NCBI RefSeq assembly: GCF_014651695.1 | Contig: NZ_BMXJ01000004.1 | Coordinates: 351,611-415,610 of the forward strand | Length of the DNA stretch: 64,000 nt | Source of the DNA: Nocardiopsis terrae | GTDB taxonomy: Bacteria > Actinomycetota > Actinomycetes > Streptosporangiales > Streptosporangiaceae | Reading direction: 5' to 3' | Shown here: piece after piece, positions 53,755-64,000 of the stretch | How the letters are laid out: each line of letters begins with the position of its first letter | Position numbering within the stretch: position 1 is the stretch's first letter | Notes under the pieces: generated by a model | Databases searched by the model: none | Seen by the model: the letters and a program-made list of their open reading frames with translations, nothing else | What the model was told of the DNA's origin: nothing | Program-made: the position numbers and the translations under genes

Positions 53755-55062
53755 TTATCTCGTCCGCCCCGAGCGGTCGCCGCGCAGAACGCGCTCGACC
53801 AGGTCCTCACGCAGGGCACCGTAGCCGGTGGCCGCCCACACGCTCTCCTCGGCGGGCACCTCGTAGTAGGGCACCTCACTCCCCCGGTACCGGGCGGACA
53901 GCACGGTCGGGCGCTGCCGGTCCCGGACCGCCTTCGCGCACGGAGCGCACAGCGGCACCCTGATGTCGTTGCGCCCGCCGAACTCCCGCCACTTCGTCAT
54001 CCTGGTGACGGTCCCGTGCAGCGGGTTCGCGTAGCAGTGCGAGCGCAGGGGCGCGGAGCGCTGGCGGTTGGCGGGCCGGGTCGCCCGGTCCAGGTGGTCC
54101 TCGGCCATGTCCAACAGCACCAGCACCCCGGCGATCTCCTCCAGGGCCCCGGTGTCGGGAAGCCGGTCGTAGACCCTGCGGGCCGCTGCGTGTGCGTCAA
54201 GAGCCCGGTGAAGGGCCTCCGCCGCACCGTCATCGCTGGTCGGAGCCGCCTGACTCAGCCGCTCACCGAGTTCGACCACCTCCTCACCCGCCCGGCGGGC
54301 CAGCTCCGCCCGACGCGCCCGGTTCGCGTTGTCGAACGCCGCGTGCTGGGCGAGCACGGGAACCGGCCGGGGCCTGCGCCAGCGGTAGAAGCCGAAACCG
54401 AGCCCCAGCAGGGCGAGAGCCGCCAGGACCCAGGGGAGCACCGCGAACAGCGTGTACGATCCCGGGCCGAGTGAGTACCTCCAGTCGAACGGGTCGCTCT
54501 CCTGCTGCTCCCTGGCGGTGTCGTAGATCCCCTCCGGGTCGTCGGAGAGCGCGATCTCCACTGCCCGCTCCAGGCGCTCCGCGGTCGGGGCGTCCCGGCC
54601 CAGCTCCATGGAGGCCGCCTCGTTGCCGTAGAAGGCGCGGATCGTGCGGTCGTCCCCCGTCTCGAAGTCGTGCCCGGACAGGGATCGCCCGTCCAGGACC
54701 AGGTAGTGCGCCTCGTCCGCGCCGCTCCTGTCGTGCACGGCGGAGACCATGAGGGAGGAGTCACCGTTCCAGTCGCCCCCCTCGATCATCGGGACGGCCA
54801 CCACCCTCAGCGGCACCCCGGAGTCGTTGATGCTGTTCTCCACCCGCTGGACGAGGTCCTCGGGGAGGGCGCTGGCGTAGGAGGGGTCGACGTAGACGGG
54901 TGTCTCCTCCAGCGCCGCCGCCAGGCGCTCACTCGGCCCCTGGCCCTCCTCCGCGGTGTCGGCCCGGGCCACCTCCGGGGCGGCGGCAAGGAGGAGGACG
55001 GCCAGTGGTGTCACCGCGGCCGCGGCCCAACGGGTACGCGCGGTCCTGTGGTCAGTGAACAT
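53755..55062 (-). CDS. Membrane protein with VDP module and cytoplasmic Cys motif (short paralogue)
   Basis: A 435-residue protein. A signal peptide or signal anchor (to about residue 35) leads to an extracytoplasmic alpha/beta module starting LEETPVYVDPSYASALPEDL and VPLRVVAVPM. One transmembrane helix (about 205-227, VLPWVLAALALLGLGFGFY) precedes a cytoplasmic helical region and a C-terminal Cys motif: CYANPLHG then CAPC, a possible zinc site. It ends with a TGYGALREDLVERVL segment. ATG 55062 overlaps the upstream paralogue by 11 bp and has GAAGGA. The family is not named; I recall similar proteins in Streptomyces. Function unknown, perhaps sensing. Confidence 0.78.
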   Translation of the reverse strand: MFTDHRTARTRWAAAAVTPLAVLLLAAAPEVARADTAEEGQGPSERLAAALEETPVYVDPSYASALPEDLVQRVENSINDSGVPLRVVAVPMIEGGDWNGDSSLMVSAVHDRSGADEAHYLVLDGRSLSGHDFETGDDRTIRAFYGNEAASMELGRDAPTAERLERAVEIALSDDPEGIYDTAREQQESDPFDWRYSLGPGSYTLFAVLPWVLAALALLGLGFGFYRWRRPRPVPVLAQHAAFDNANRARRAELARRAGEEVVELGERLSQAAPTSDDGAAEALHRALDAHAAARRVYDRLPDTGALEEIAGVLVLLDMAEDHLDRATRPANRQRSAPLRSHCYANPLHGTVTRMTKWREFGGRNDIRVPLCAPCAKAVRDRQRPTVLSARYRGSEVPYYEVPAEESVWAATGYGALREDLVERVLRGDRSGRTR

Positions 55063-57106
55063 CGGATTCCTTCAGCAGATCTTCGGCCTTGAGTCGGCCC
55101 CTGGTCCCGTAGCCGGTGGTGACCCACCGCCGGTTCAGCTCCCCGTGCGGGACGCGGTCTCCCCCCGGAGCGGCGACCCGGAGTGTGCGCCGGTCGCGTT
55201 CGCTCTTCCCCAACGCCGTGCAGGAGGCGCACAGGGACGGTCCGGGTCTCGTCCTCTGCCACACGGCCTGGCCGTGCAGGGGTCGGCCGGGGCTGGTCCC
55301 CTGCCGCACGGCCTGGCCGTGCAGGGGGTTGACCTCGCAGAGCTGAGCGTCGGCCCCGGTCACGGCCTCGGGGTCGAGCCTGCGCACCGCCCGCTCCGCC
55401 AGCACGATCACCCCAACCAGGTCGAGTTCGTCCGGTTCCCCGGCCAGAACGGCCAGAGCCGTGTCGATCTCGCGCAGGGCCGCGTCCCTGCCCGGGCGGT
55501 CCTGCGGTGCCGACTCCAACGCCCTGACCGCTCGGCGCACCGCACGGTCGGCGCGCGGGCGCAGAGCGCGTCCCGGCACGGCACGCAGGCGCGCCCTGAC
55601 ACGGAGCGCCAGCCCGGCCAGGGCGAGGAGCACCGCGGCCGTGAGCGGTCCGGCCAGGAACAGGGCCCCGGCGAACCGGCCGGAGAAGAACTCCTCCCAC
55701 CGTGAGGGCTCGTAGGGCGGTTCGGTCCTCTCCTGCGCCCAGTCCGGTGTCTCCGGTTCCTGCCCTGGAGCCGCCGAGACGTCCCCCAGCCAGTCGAGCA
55801 GTTCGACCAACGCCTGGTCGACCGTCTGGTCGAACCGGTGCCCGGTCACGTCCCACAGGCCGTACGGGTCCTCGGTGAGGCCCTCGGCCTCGACACCAAA
55901 CAGGGCCGCCCCCACCTTGGGAGAGTGCCCCTCGGTGTCGTGCACGACGACGAAGACGCCCTCCTCGTCCATGACGTGGTGGAGTGCGTGCGCGAGGACC
56001 TCCGGTTCCCCGCCGGACTCGTCGGTACGGCTCATCGGCAGCACCACGGTGTACACGGGGACATCGGCCCCGGCCACACGGTCCGCGGTTCCGTTCAGGT
56101 CCTGGACGCCCACCTGGGCCAGGGGGTCCACGTACAGGGGATCCTCGTCCAGCTCCTCGGCGATCCGCGCGACCCGGACCGTGGAGGCGACGTAGGGGGC
56201 GACCTGCGGCGGGGTCGGCCCCCGCTGCTGTTCCTCCCAGGGCAGAGTCGCGGTGGACAGGTGGACCACGGAGGCGACCACCACGACCGCACCCGTCCCC
56301 AGGACGAGGACGCGGCCCACCCCGAGGGCCCGGTCACCGGGCAGGTCCCCGTGGTACCCCGCCTTCGCGGCGCGGCCCCGCCGACCGGCGCGGACCGCCC
56401 CCAGTAGCAGCCCCAGAGTCACCACCGTTCCGGCGACGCCCGCCGTGAGCTCGCCCAACTGGGCCGGTCCGGACCGGGTGTCCAGCCGCAGACCGCCGAG
56501 TTGGGCGTCCAGCCACCAGGTGATCGGTAGTGAGTCGCTCCAGCCCCGTTCGGCCCGTTCGGCGAGGTCGGGGGCGGTCAGGGTGTCCACGAAAACGCCC
56601 GCCATCTTGTGCAGCGGGGTGTAGCTGGTGAACGCCCGCTCCCTGGCGAGCACCCGCTGGGCCTCGGCCAGCGGCAGGTCCACCTGACGGGCCACCGCCT
56701 GGACCCGGGACTGCTGCGGCCGCAGGTGGACGTACAGGCCGGGCTCGCCCACACGGTCCTGCAACCCGGCCAGGAAGTCGTCGCTCGTGGTCGCGTAGTC
56801 CGGGACGCTGCTGGCAACGACGTAGTACGGCACGTCCAGCCGGCCGAAGGAGCCGTGCAGGCTCTGTTCCAGTTCCGACAGGCTGTAGTCCCCGGCGAGG
56901 GAGTCGTCGACGACGACCGCCGCGCCCTCGGGTTCCTCCGCCAGGAGACCCGCGAAGTGTTCCGCGGCGCCCACGTCCTCTTCGCCGGTCTCCTCCGGTT
57001 CGGCCTGCGCGGGTGCCGCGGAGAGGACGAGGAGTGCGGTCAGCAGCGCCACTGCCAGGGGGGACAGGAGACGGCGGGCCGCCGCCGTGGAAACCGAGTC
57101 GGACAT
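55052..57106 (-). CDS. Membrane protein with two VDP-type modules and cytoplasmic Cys motif (long paralogue)
   Basis: A 684-residue protein. After a signal peptide, two extracytoplasmic modules of the same type occur: one at about 50-180 (VVVDDSLAGDYSLSELEQ) and one at about 310-425 (LDEDPLYVDPLAQVGVQDLN, VPVYTVVLPMSRTDESGG). Transmembrane helices lie near 225-242, 272-292 and about 485-512. The cytoplasmic tail has CEVNPLHG, a 15-residue duplication, then CASC, the same motif as the short paralogue, and ends TGYGTRGRLKAEDLL. ATG 57106 starts it. Its stop overlaps the short paralogue. Together with the two kinases it forms a co-directional four-gene set. Confidence 0.78.
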   Translation of the reverse strand: MSDSVSTAAARRLLSPLAVALLTALLVLSAAPAQAEPEETGEEDVGAAEHFAGLLAEEPEGAAVVVDDSLAGDYSLSELEQSLHGSFGRLDVPYYVVASSVPDYATTSDDFLAGLQDRVGEPGLYVHLRPQQSRVQAVARQVDLPLAEAQRVLARERAFTSYTPLHKMAGVFVDTLTAPDLAERAERGWSDSLPITWWLDAQLGGLRLDTRSGPAQLGELTAGVAGTVVTLGLLLGAVRAGRRGRAAKAGYHGDLPGDRALGVGRVLVLGTGAVVVVASVVHLSTATLPWEEQQRGPTPPQVAPYVASTVRVARIAEELDEDPLYVDPLAQVGVQDLNGTADRVAGADVPVYTVVLPMSRTDESGGEPEVLAHALHHVMDEEGVFVVVHDTEGHSPKVGAALFGVEAEGLTEDPYGLWDVTGHRFDQTVDQALVELLDWLGDVSAAPGQEPETPDWAQERTEPPYEPSRWEEFFSGRFAGALFLAGPLTAAVLLALAGLALRVRARLRAVPGRALRPRADRAVRRAVRALESAPQDRPGRDAALREIDTALAVLAGEPDELDLVGVIVLAERAVRRLDPEAVTGADAQLCEVNPLHGQAVRQGTSPGRPLHGQAVWQRTRPGPSLCASCTALGKSERDRRTLRVAAPGGDRVPHGELNRRWVTTGYGTRGRLKAEDLLKESDVH
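55253..55327 (-). repeat. 45-bp in-frame tandem duplication
   Basis: Bases 55253-55282 and 55298-55327 match at 28 of 30 positions, 45 bp apart. They encode PLHGQAVRQGTSPGR and PLHGQAVWQRTRPGP, so the PLHG motif is doubled inside the cytoplasmic Cys motif of the long paralogue. The short paralogue has a single copy. Confidence 0.85.
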
Positions 57107-57312
57107 TCCATGAAACTACCTCGGCTCCGGCACCCGTCCGGCTCCGGGGTCCCCGCACCGGGCACGTCTCACCAGGTCACCCGGGGCTGTTCCGTCACCG
57201 GTGGCCGCCCGCAGGGCCGGAGGGCCCAGGAGGTCGTCCTGGGGTTCTCGGCGAAACTCTTGAAACGCTTCATGTCGCCTGTCGTCCGGGCCTTCACCTG
57301 CTTGTTGGCGAG

Positions 57313-57340
57313 GAAGCCCGGGCGTTCACGCCCGGGAGGA
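57313..57340 (+). mobile_element. IS200/IS605-type right-end hairpin relic (possible omega-RNA scaffold)
   Basis: GAAG-CCCGGGCG-TTCA-CGCCCGGG-AGGA (hairpin 57317-57336) resembles the subterminal right-end hairpin of IS200/IS605-type elements, which is also the 3' scaffold of the TnpB guide RNA. In an intact element the tnpB gene would lie to its left on this strand; none is present in 57107-57312. The bases just after AGGA (ATCGTC onward) would be the guide position. Confidence 0.5.
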
Positions 57341-57446
57341 ATCGTCTTGCCCGCTGGACCATGAGCGCAGGCGGCTGCAGCGGGTTTCGGGGGAGTTTTG
57401 TTGTTCGGCCCCGCAGACGTGGGTGGTGTCGTTAGTGTGTTCGATC

Positions 57447-57659
57447 ATGAAGGTGGTCGTGCGGGTGAAACTGCTGCCCTCGCCGGAGCAGGCGAGGGCG
57501 CTTGCGACGACCCTGCACACGCCTCCCAGGTGGCGCAGAACAGCGGGGCTCGGCACAAGTACGCCCTGCAACAGAAGGTCTACCACCAGCTGAAGGCCGA
57601 GTTCGGGCTCTCGGCGCAGCCCGCGGTACGGGTGATCGCCAAGGTCGCTGACGCCTACT
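57447..57659 (+). pseudogene. TnpB (IS605 OrfB) N-terminal remnant, frameshifted and truncated
   Basis: ATG 57447 opens MKVVVRVKLLPSPEQARALA, the typical TnpB N-terminus. After TTLH the homology shifts to another frame: HKYALQQKVYHQLKAEFG and LSAQPAVRVIAKVADAY up to 57659. The residues expected between (a short Asn-rich loop) are missing, so a small deletion caused the shift; the original frame stops at 57591-57593. The RuvC catalytic half is absent. The remnant ends exactly where the opposed truncated SRPBCC gene ends. It cannot encode an active nuclease. Confidence 0.75.
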
Positions 57660-57777
57660 GGCGGTCCACACGGGTGACGCCCTCCATGAATTCCGGGAAG
57701 GTCTCGAAGCGGGTCCACAGCGTGTAGACGGCGGAGACGGGCAGGTCGACCTCGACGGCCTCAATGACTTCGGACAC
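57655..57777 (-). pseudogene. SRPBCC (cyclase/dehydrase) family protein, truncated after 39 residues
   Basis: GTG 57777, eight bases after AAAGGA, opens VSEVIEAVEVDLPVSAVYTL and continues WTRFETFPEFMEGVTRVDRQ before TAG at 57655-57657. This is the start of a stress-type SRPBCC protein, usually 140 or more residues. The rest is gone, replaced by the TnpB remnant in opposite orientation. The ribosome site is intact, so the break looks recent. Confidence 0.72.
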
Positions 57778-58019
57778 CGTGGAATCCTTTCGTCGTCGTG
57801 CGCGTCTCGTTCACCAGGGGCCCTAACCGTGATTCGAGCCCGTAAACGACCCGGGGCGGGGCGTGTCAGCCGGGTTCCCGACCCGCACGAGCCCCAGGAT
57901 TCACACGACACCCAACCGAACCCCTGCTCGGAAGGCGTGGGGAAGCGGGCACCGCACCTAAAGCACGGGCGACTCCTGAGGCCAGTAGCGAAACCCGCGG
58001 CGCCCGAAACCATCCCACC
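57778..58019. other. Spacer between the truncated SRPBCC gene and palindrome copy 2
   Basis: No gene is supported here. It would contain the former SRPBCC promoter. Confidence 0.4.
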
Positions 58020-58085
58020 CGCGGTGATCTTGCTACCAGGGGCAAGTTCGGCGCCGAACTTGCCCCTGGTAGCAAGATCACCGCG
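58020..58085. repeat. Interspersed palindromic repeat, copy 2
   Basis: A perfect 66-bp palindrome (33-bp arms, centre GGCGCC at 58050-58055), the longer version of copy 1 at 46904-46961. It carries AAGTTC/GAACTT where copy 1 has AACTTC/GAAGTT. GAAAAAGG follows as in copy 1. It lies 83 bp past the aconitase stop. On the minus strand no T tract follows, so it does not look like a standard terminator for aconitase. Confidence 0.9.
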
Positions 58086-58168
58086 AAAAAGGGCCGCCAC
58101 CGTCGGGTGGACGGTGGCGGCCCGTGAACCGCGCGGCGCACCTGTTGGGTGCGGAGCGGAGCTCGTGA

Positions 58169-61279
<3,111 letters not shown>

Positions 61280-62215
61280 TCAGTCGAGCTGCGGAGCCAC
61301 CAGCGAGGCGACCAACTCCAACTGGTCCAGGTCGGACATATCCAGGACCTGCAGGTACATCCTCTCAGCACCCGCCTCCCCGAATCGGCCGATCCTGTCC
61401 ACGATCTCGTCGGGGCTCCCGGCCAGGCCGTTCCGACGCAGCTCCGACACCTCCCGGCCGATCCGGGCGGCCCGCTTGGCCACCTCGGCCTCGTCCCGCC
61501 CCGCGCACAGGACCTGGGCCGCCGAGTACACCATCGGCGCGCCGCGGCCCGAAGCGCGCACGGCGTCGGCCGTGCGGCCGAAGGCCGCTTCGGTCTCCTC
61601 CAGGGAGGAGAACGGCACGTTGTACTCGTCGGCGAACCTGGCCGCCAGCCGCGGGGTGCGCCTGGGACCGGTACCGCCGATCAGCACCGGCGGGTGCGGC
61701 CCCTGCTGCGGTTTGGGCAGGGCCGGCCCCTCCGCCAACCGGTAGTGCCTGCCCTCGTAACGGAAGGTGTCCCCCGCCGGAGTGGCCCACAATCCCGTGA
61801 TGATGTCGAGTTGCTCCTCGTAGCGGTCGAAACGCTCCCGACCGGAGTCCGGGAAGGGGATTCCGTAGACCGCGTGTTCCTGCTCGAACCAGCCGGCGCC
61901 GAAACCGAACTCGACCCGGCCGCCGCTCATCCGGTCGACCTGGGCGACGGAGATGGCCAACGGCCCGGGGTGGCGGAAGGTCGCCGCCGTCATCAGCGTG
62001 CCGAGGCGGATCCGGGAGGTGTCCCTGGCCAGACCGGCGAGGGTGATCCAGGCGTCGGTGGGACCGGGGAGACCGCTGACGTGGTCGCCCATGGCGAGAT
62101 AGTGGTCCGAGCGGAACAGAGCATCGAAACCCAGGTCCTCGGCGGCCCTGGCAACAGCGAACTGGTCCTCGTAGGTGGCCCCCTGCTGGGGTTCAAGGAA
62201 GATCCTCAGGCGCAT
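61280..62215 (-). CDS. LLM-class F420-dependent oxidoreductase
   Basis: A 311-residue TIM-barrel protein of the luciferase-like monooxygenase superfamily, F420 branch. It begins MRLRIFLEPQQGATYEDQFA and has FRSDHYLAMGD and RIRLGTLMTAATFRHPGPLA, strands that line the F420 pocket; GRVEFGFGAGWFEQEH follows. The C-terminus DEIVDRIGRFGEAGAERMYL is typical. Substrate unknown. ATG 62215 matches relatives; ATG 62224 in frame lies nearer the GGGAG. It is divergent from the sigma-factor gene. Confidence 0.88.
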   Translation of the reverse strand: MRLRIFLEPQQGATYEDQFAVARAAEDLGFDALFRSDHYLAMGDHVSGLPGPTDAWITLAGLARDTSRIRLGTLMTAATFRHPGPLAISVAQVDRMSGGRVEFGFGAGWFEQEHAVYGIPFPDSGRERFDRYEEQLDIITGLWATPAGDTFRYEGRHYRLAEGPALPKPQQGPHPPVLIGGTGPRRTPRLAARFADEYNVPFSSLEETEAAFGRTADAVRASGRGAPMVYSAAQVLCAGRDEAEVAKRAARIGREVSELRRNGLAGSPDEIVDRIGRFGEAGAERMYLQVLDMSDLDQLELVASLVAPQLD

Positions 62216-62353
62216 ACACCCCATTTTCTCCCACGGTGCCGACCATTCAGAAACCGCCGCGCGGGTAGCGTGGAAAAGCCGTGGTCAGGGCCTCGCCCGC
62301 CCCGCCTCCCCGTAGCTGAACCGTTCCGCCCCCGAGCCGCGATAGCACCCCAC

Positions 62354-62944
62354 GTGAAGCTTCTCCGCCGCGCACGACGCCGTACCCCCTCCTACGGACC
62401 CGACAGCACCGACCCGGTGCTGCTGTCAGCCGTGGCGGCCGGGGAGACCGACGCCCTGGAGATCCTGCACCGGAGGCACGCCCCCTGGCTGCGTACGCGT
62501 CTGCGCTACCGCTGTTCCGACCCCGACCAACTCGACGCCGCCCTGCAGGAGACCTTCCTCGCGGTGTGGCGCAACGCCGGTTCCTTCACCCCGCGCCCGG
62601 GCGACAGCGACGCCGGGGCCTGGCTGTGGACCATCGCGATCCGCCAGCTCATCTCACAGCTGCGCAAACGCGCCAACCGGTGGATCGCCGACAGTACCCC
62701 CGAACCGTACGAGACCATCGGCGACGCCTCCGCCGAGGACACCGTGCTGCTCAACATCGAGCACGGGCCGCTGGGCGCCGCCCTGCACGAGCTCTCCCCC
62801 GAACTGCGCTCGGCGATCCAGGCCACCGTGCTCGACGGCCTGACCGTGCGGGAGGCGGCGGAGATCCTCCGGATACCCGAAGGAACCGTGAAGACACGGG
62901 TCATGCGCGCCAAGGCGCGGCTACGGGAGGCACTGACCACATGA
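62354..62944 (+). CDS. ECF-type RNA polymerase sigma factor
   Basis: A 196-residue sigma-70-family protein. Region 2 is at about residues 30-100 (LEILHRRHAPWLRTRLRYRC, LQETFLAVWRNAGSF, WLWTIAIRQLISQLRKR) and region 4 near the end (LTVREAAEILRIPEGTVKTR). GTG 62354 has no ribosome site and may be leaderless. Its stop overlaps the next gene (ATGA), which encodes a membrane protein with a zinc anti-sigma motif, so the pair is probably a sigma/anti-sigma module. Confidence 0.87.
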   Translation: MKLLRRARRRTPSYGPDSTDPVLLSAVAAGETDALEILHRRHAPWLRTRLRYRCSDPDQLDAALQETFLAVWRNAGSFTPRPGDSDAGAWLWTIAIRQLISQLRKRANRWIADSTPEPYETIGDASAEDTVLLNIEHGPLGAALHELSPELRSAIQATVLDGLTVREAAEILRIPEGTVKTRVMRAKARLREALTT

Positions 62945-63741
62945 GCTGGCACCTGACCCACGACCAACTCCACCAGTACGCGGCCCACACCGCCGACGAC
63001 GTCACCGCCATGTCCGCGGAGGCCCACCTGATGCACTGTGCCCGCTGCCGCGACCTGCTGCCCGCGGACGAAGCCTGGCTGGACCGGAGCTGGGCGAACC
63101 TGCGCGACATCGTCGACCGGCCCCGCCGCGGCCCCCTCGAACGCCTGCTGTCCGTCCTCGGCCTGCGCGAGAACACCGCCAAGCTACTGGCGGCCACCCC
63201 CCAGCTCTACCGCGCCTGGCTGACCGCCACCGTGCTCGTACTCGCCACGGCCCTGACCGTCGCCCACGAGCTGCCCCGCGGCTCACTGCTGTTCTCCTTC
63301 ACCGCACCGGTGGTGCCCCTGCTCGGCGTGGCCCTCGCCTACGGCCGGTGGGTGGATCCGGCCCACAGCCTGACCTCGGTGACCCCCCTGGCCGGCTACC
63401 GCCTCCTCTTCCTGCGGACCAGCGCCGTGCTGGTGCCGGCGCTGACCCTGTGCACCGCCGCAGCGGCCCTGATGCCCTCGACCTCGACCCTGTGGGAGGC
63501 GGTCTTCTGGCTGCTCCCCGCACTGGCCATGGTCGCCGGCTGCCTGTCGCTGAGCCGCTGGATGCCCCTGAGCCTGGCGGGCGGCCTCCTCGGGGCCGGA
63601 TGGCTGCTCACCGTGGGAGTACTCGGCATCGCCGAGGAACTCGACCCGCTGCTGCTCTTCTCCCCCACCGCCCAGTCGGGCTGGGCCGCGGCGCTCACCC
63701 TGCTGGCGGGCGCGATCCTGCTCCGGATGAGGACCGTATGA
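62941..63741 (+). CDS. Membrane anti-sigma-type protein with zinc HxxxCxxC motif
   Basis: A 266-residue protein. The N-terminal cytoplasmic zinc motif H29-x3-C33-x2-C36 (HLMHCARC) is the ZAS/zf-HC2 signature of anti-sigma factors. Six hydrophobic helices follow from about residue 90 (TATVLVLATALTVAHEL to WAAALTLLAGAILL). It overlaps both neighbours by ATGA, so all three are co-translated. It is expected to hold the sigma factor at the membrane until a signal arrives, perhaps one tied to the ABC transporter. Confidence 0.82.
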   Translation: MSWHLTHDQLHQYAAHTADDVTAMSAEAHLMHCARCRDLLPADEAWLDRSWANLRDIVDRPRRGPLERLLSVLGLRENTAKLLAATPQLYRAWLTATVLVLATALTVAHELPRGSLLFSFTAPVVPLLGVALAYGRWVDPAHSLTSVTPLAGYRLLFLRTSAVLVPALTLCTAAAALMPSTSTLWEAVFWLLPALAMVAGCLSLSRWMPLSLAGGLLGAGWLLTVGVLGIAEELDPLLLFSPTAQSGWAAALTLLAGAILLRMRTV

Positions 63742-64000
63742 CGATGGACACGACGGCGACCGGGGTGAGTGTGCGCGGACTGGTCCGCAGCTACGGGACC
63801 CGCCGGGCCCTGGCCGGGATCGACCTCGACCTGGGGCCGGGGGTGACGGGGCTGCTGGGCCGCAACGGCGCGGGCAAGACCACGCTGCTGCGCTGCCTGG
63901 CCACCGATCTGGAAGCCACCGGGGGCGAGGTGCGTGTGCTGGGCCGCGACCCCGAACAGGCGGCCGACCGCACCGAGATCCGCCGGCGCATGGGCTACCT
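63738..64000 (+). CDS. ABC transporter ATP-binding protein (partial)
   Basis: The first 87 codons only, running off the right edge. The N-terminus VSVRGLVRSYGTRRALAGID and Walker A LLGRNGAGKTTLLR identify an ABC-2/drug-type ATPase; the Q loop is just out of view. ATG 63738 overlaps the anti-sigma gene stop. The set sigma, anti-sigma, ABC is co-translated, so the transporter may be both target and signal source. Its permease should follow to the right. Confidence 0.88.
   Translation, partial: MTMDTTATGVSVRGLVRSYGTRRALAGIDLDLGPGVTGLLGRNGAGKTTLLRCLATDLEATGGEVRVLGRDPEQAADRTEIRRRMGY

Noticed and set aside
58020..58085. Palindrome copy 2 as the aconitase terminator
   Set aside because: It has the right position but no T tract on the minus strand, and the same sequence recurs elsewhere, so a repeat explains it better.

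Overview
The window is about 72 percent G+C, rich in GTG/TTG starts and ATGA/GTGA overlaps. It encodes a coproporphyrin-type heme pathway (HemG followed by HemQ), an F420-type LLM oxidoreductase, DUF3000 and a StyA-like flavoprotein. This fits the chromosome of a high-GC actinomycete, most likely Nocardiopsis or a close relative. The genus is inference from gene content. No rRNA, tRNA, CRISPR array, prophage or replication origin was seen.

Layout. 1-3.3 kb: edge of a secreted Asp/Pro/Gly-rich protein, a membrane protein with a propeller-like ectodomain, and a BrkB/YihY protein. 3.4-7.3 kb: sulfur assimilation, made of a Cys-Cys leader peptide, sulfite reductase, a small zinc ribbon, cysH and a CbiX/SirB chelatase. 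7.4-16.5 kb: MFS exporter, PdxH-like oxidase, Hsp20, AidB-like dehydrogenase, glgX, pyrimidine reductase, GntR regulator, small membrane protein. 16.7-25.8 kb: msrB, psd-pssA, hemQ-hemG, a DUF4349 lipoprotein, hemE, DUF3000, RNase D. 26-32 kb: TPR protein, FBP-domain protein, fadA-fadB, Rpn-like protein. 32-40 kb: MMPL with a divergent TetR and shared operator, zinc metallopeptidase, FprA-type reductase, dxs. 40.7-48.9 kb: TauE/SafE with StyA-like monooxygenase, a xylose-type ABC operon with ROK repressor, P-loop kinase. 49-57.1 kb: two tandem membrane-anchored Ser/Thr kinases and two paralogous membrane proteins with repeated extracytoplasmic modules and a cytoplasmic Cys motif. 57.1-58.2 kb: an insertion-sequence scar. 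58-64 kb: aconitase, LLM oxidoreductase, and a sigma/anti-sigma/ABC set running off the edge.

How genes work together. Sulfite reductase needs siroheme, and SirB supplies the iron insertion step; the leader peptide probably couples the cluster to cysteine supply. hemE, hemG and hemQ cover uroporphyrinogen to heme except the ferrochelatase step, which is not in the window. psd and pssA make phosphatidylethanolamine. fadA-fadB complete beta-oxidation. The ROK gene probably controls the adjacent sugar transporter.

Less ordinary items: two copies of a 58-66 bp perfect palindrome with a compensating base change; the cysteine attenuator; the kinase/sensor cluster at 49-57 kb; and a TnpB remnant fused to a truncated SRPBCC gene, next to a stranded IS200/IS605-type right-end hairpin.
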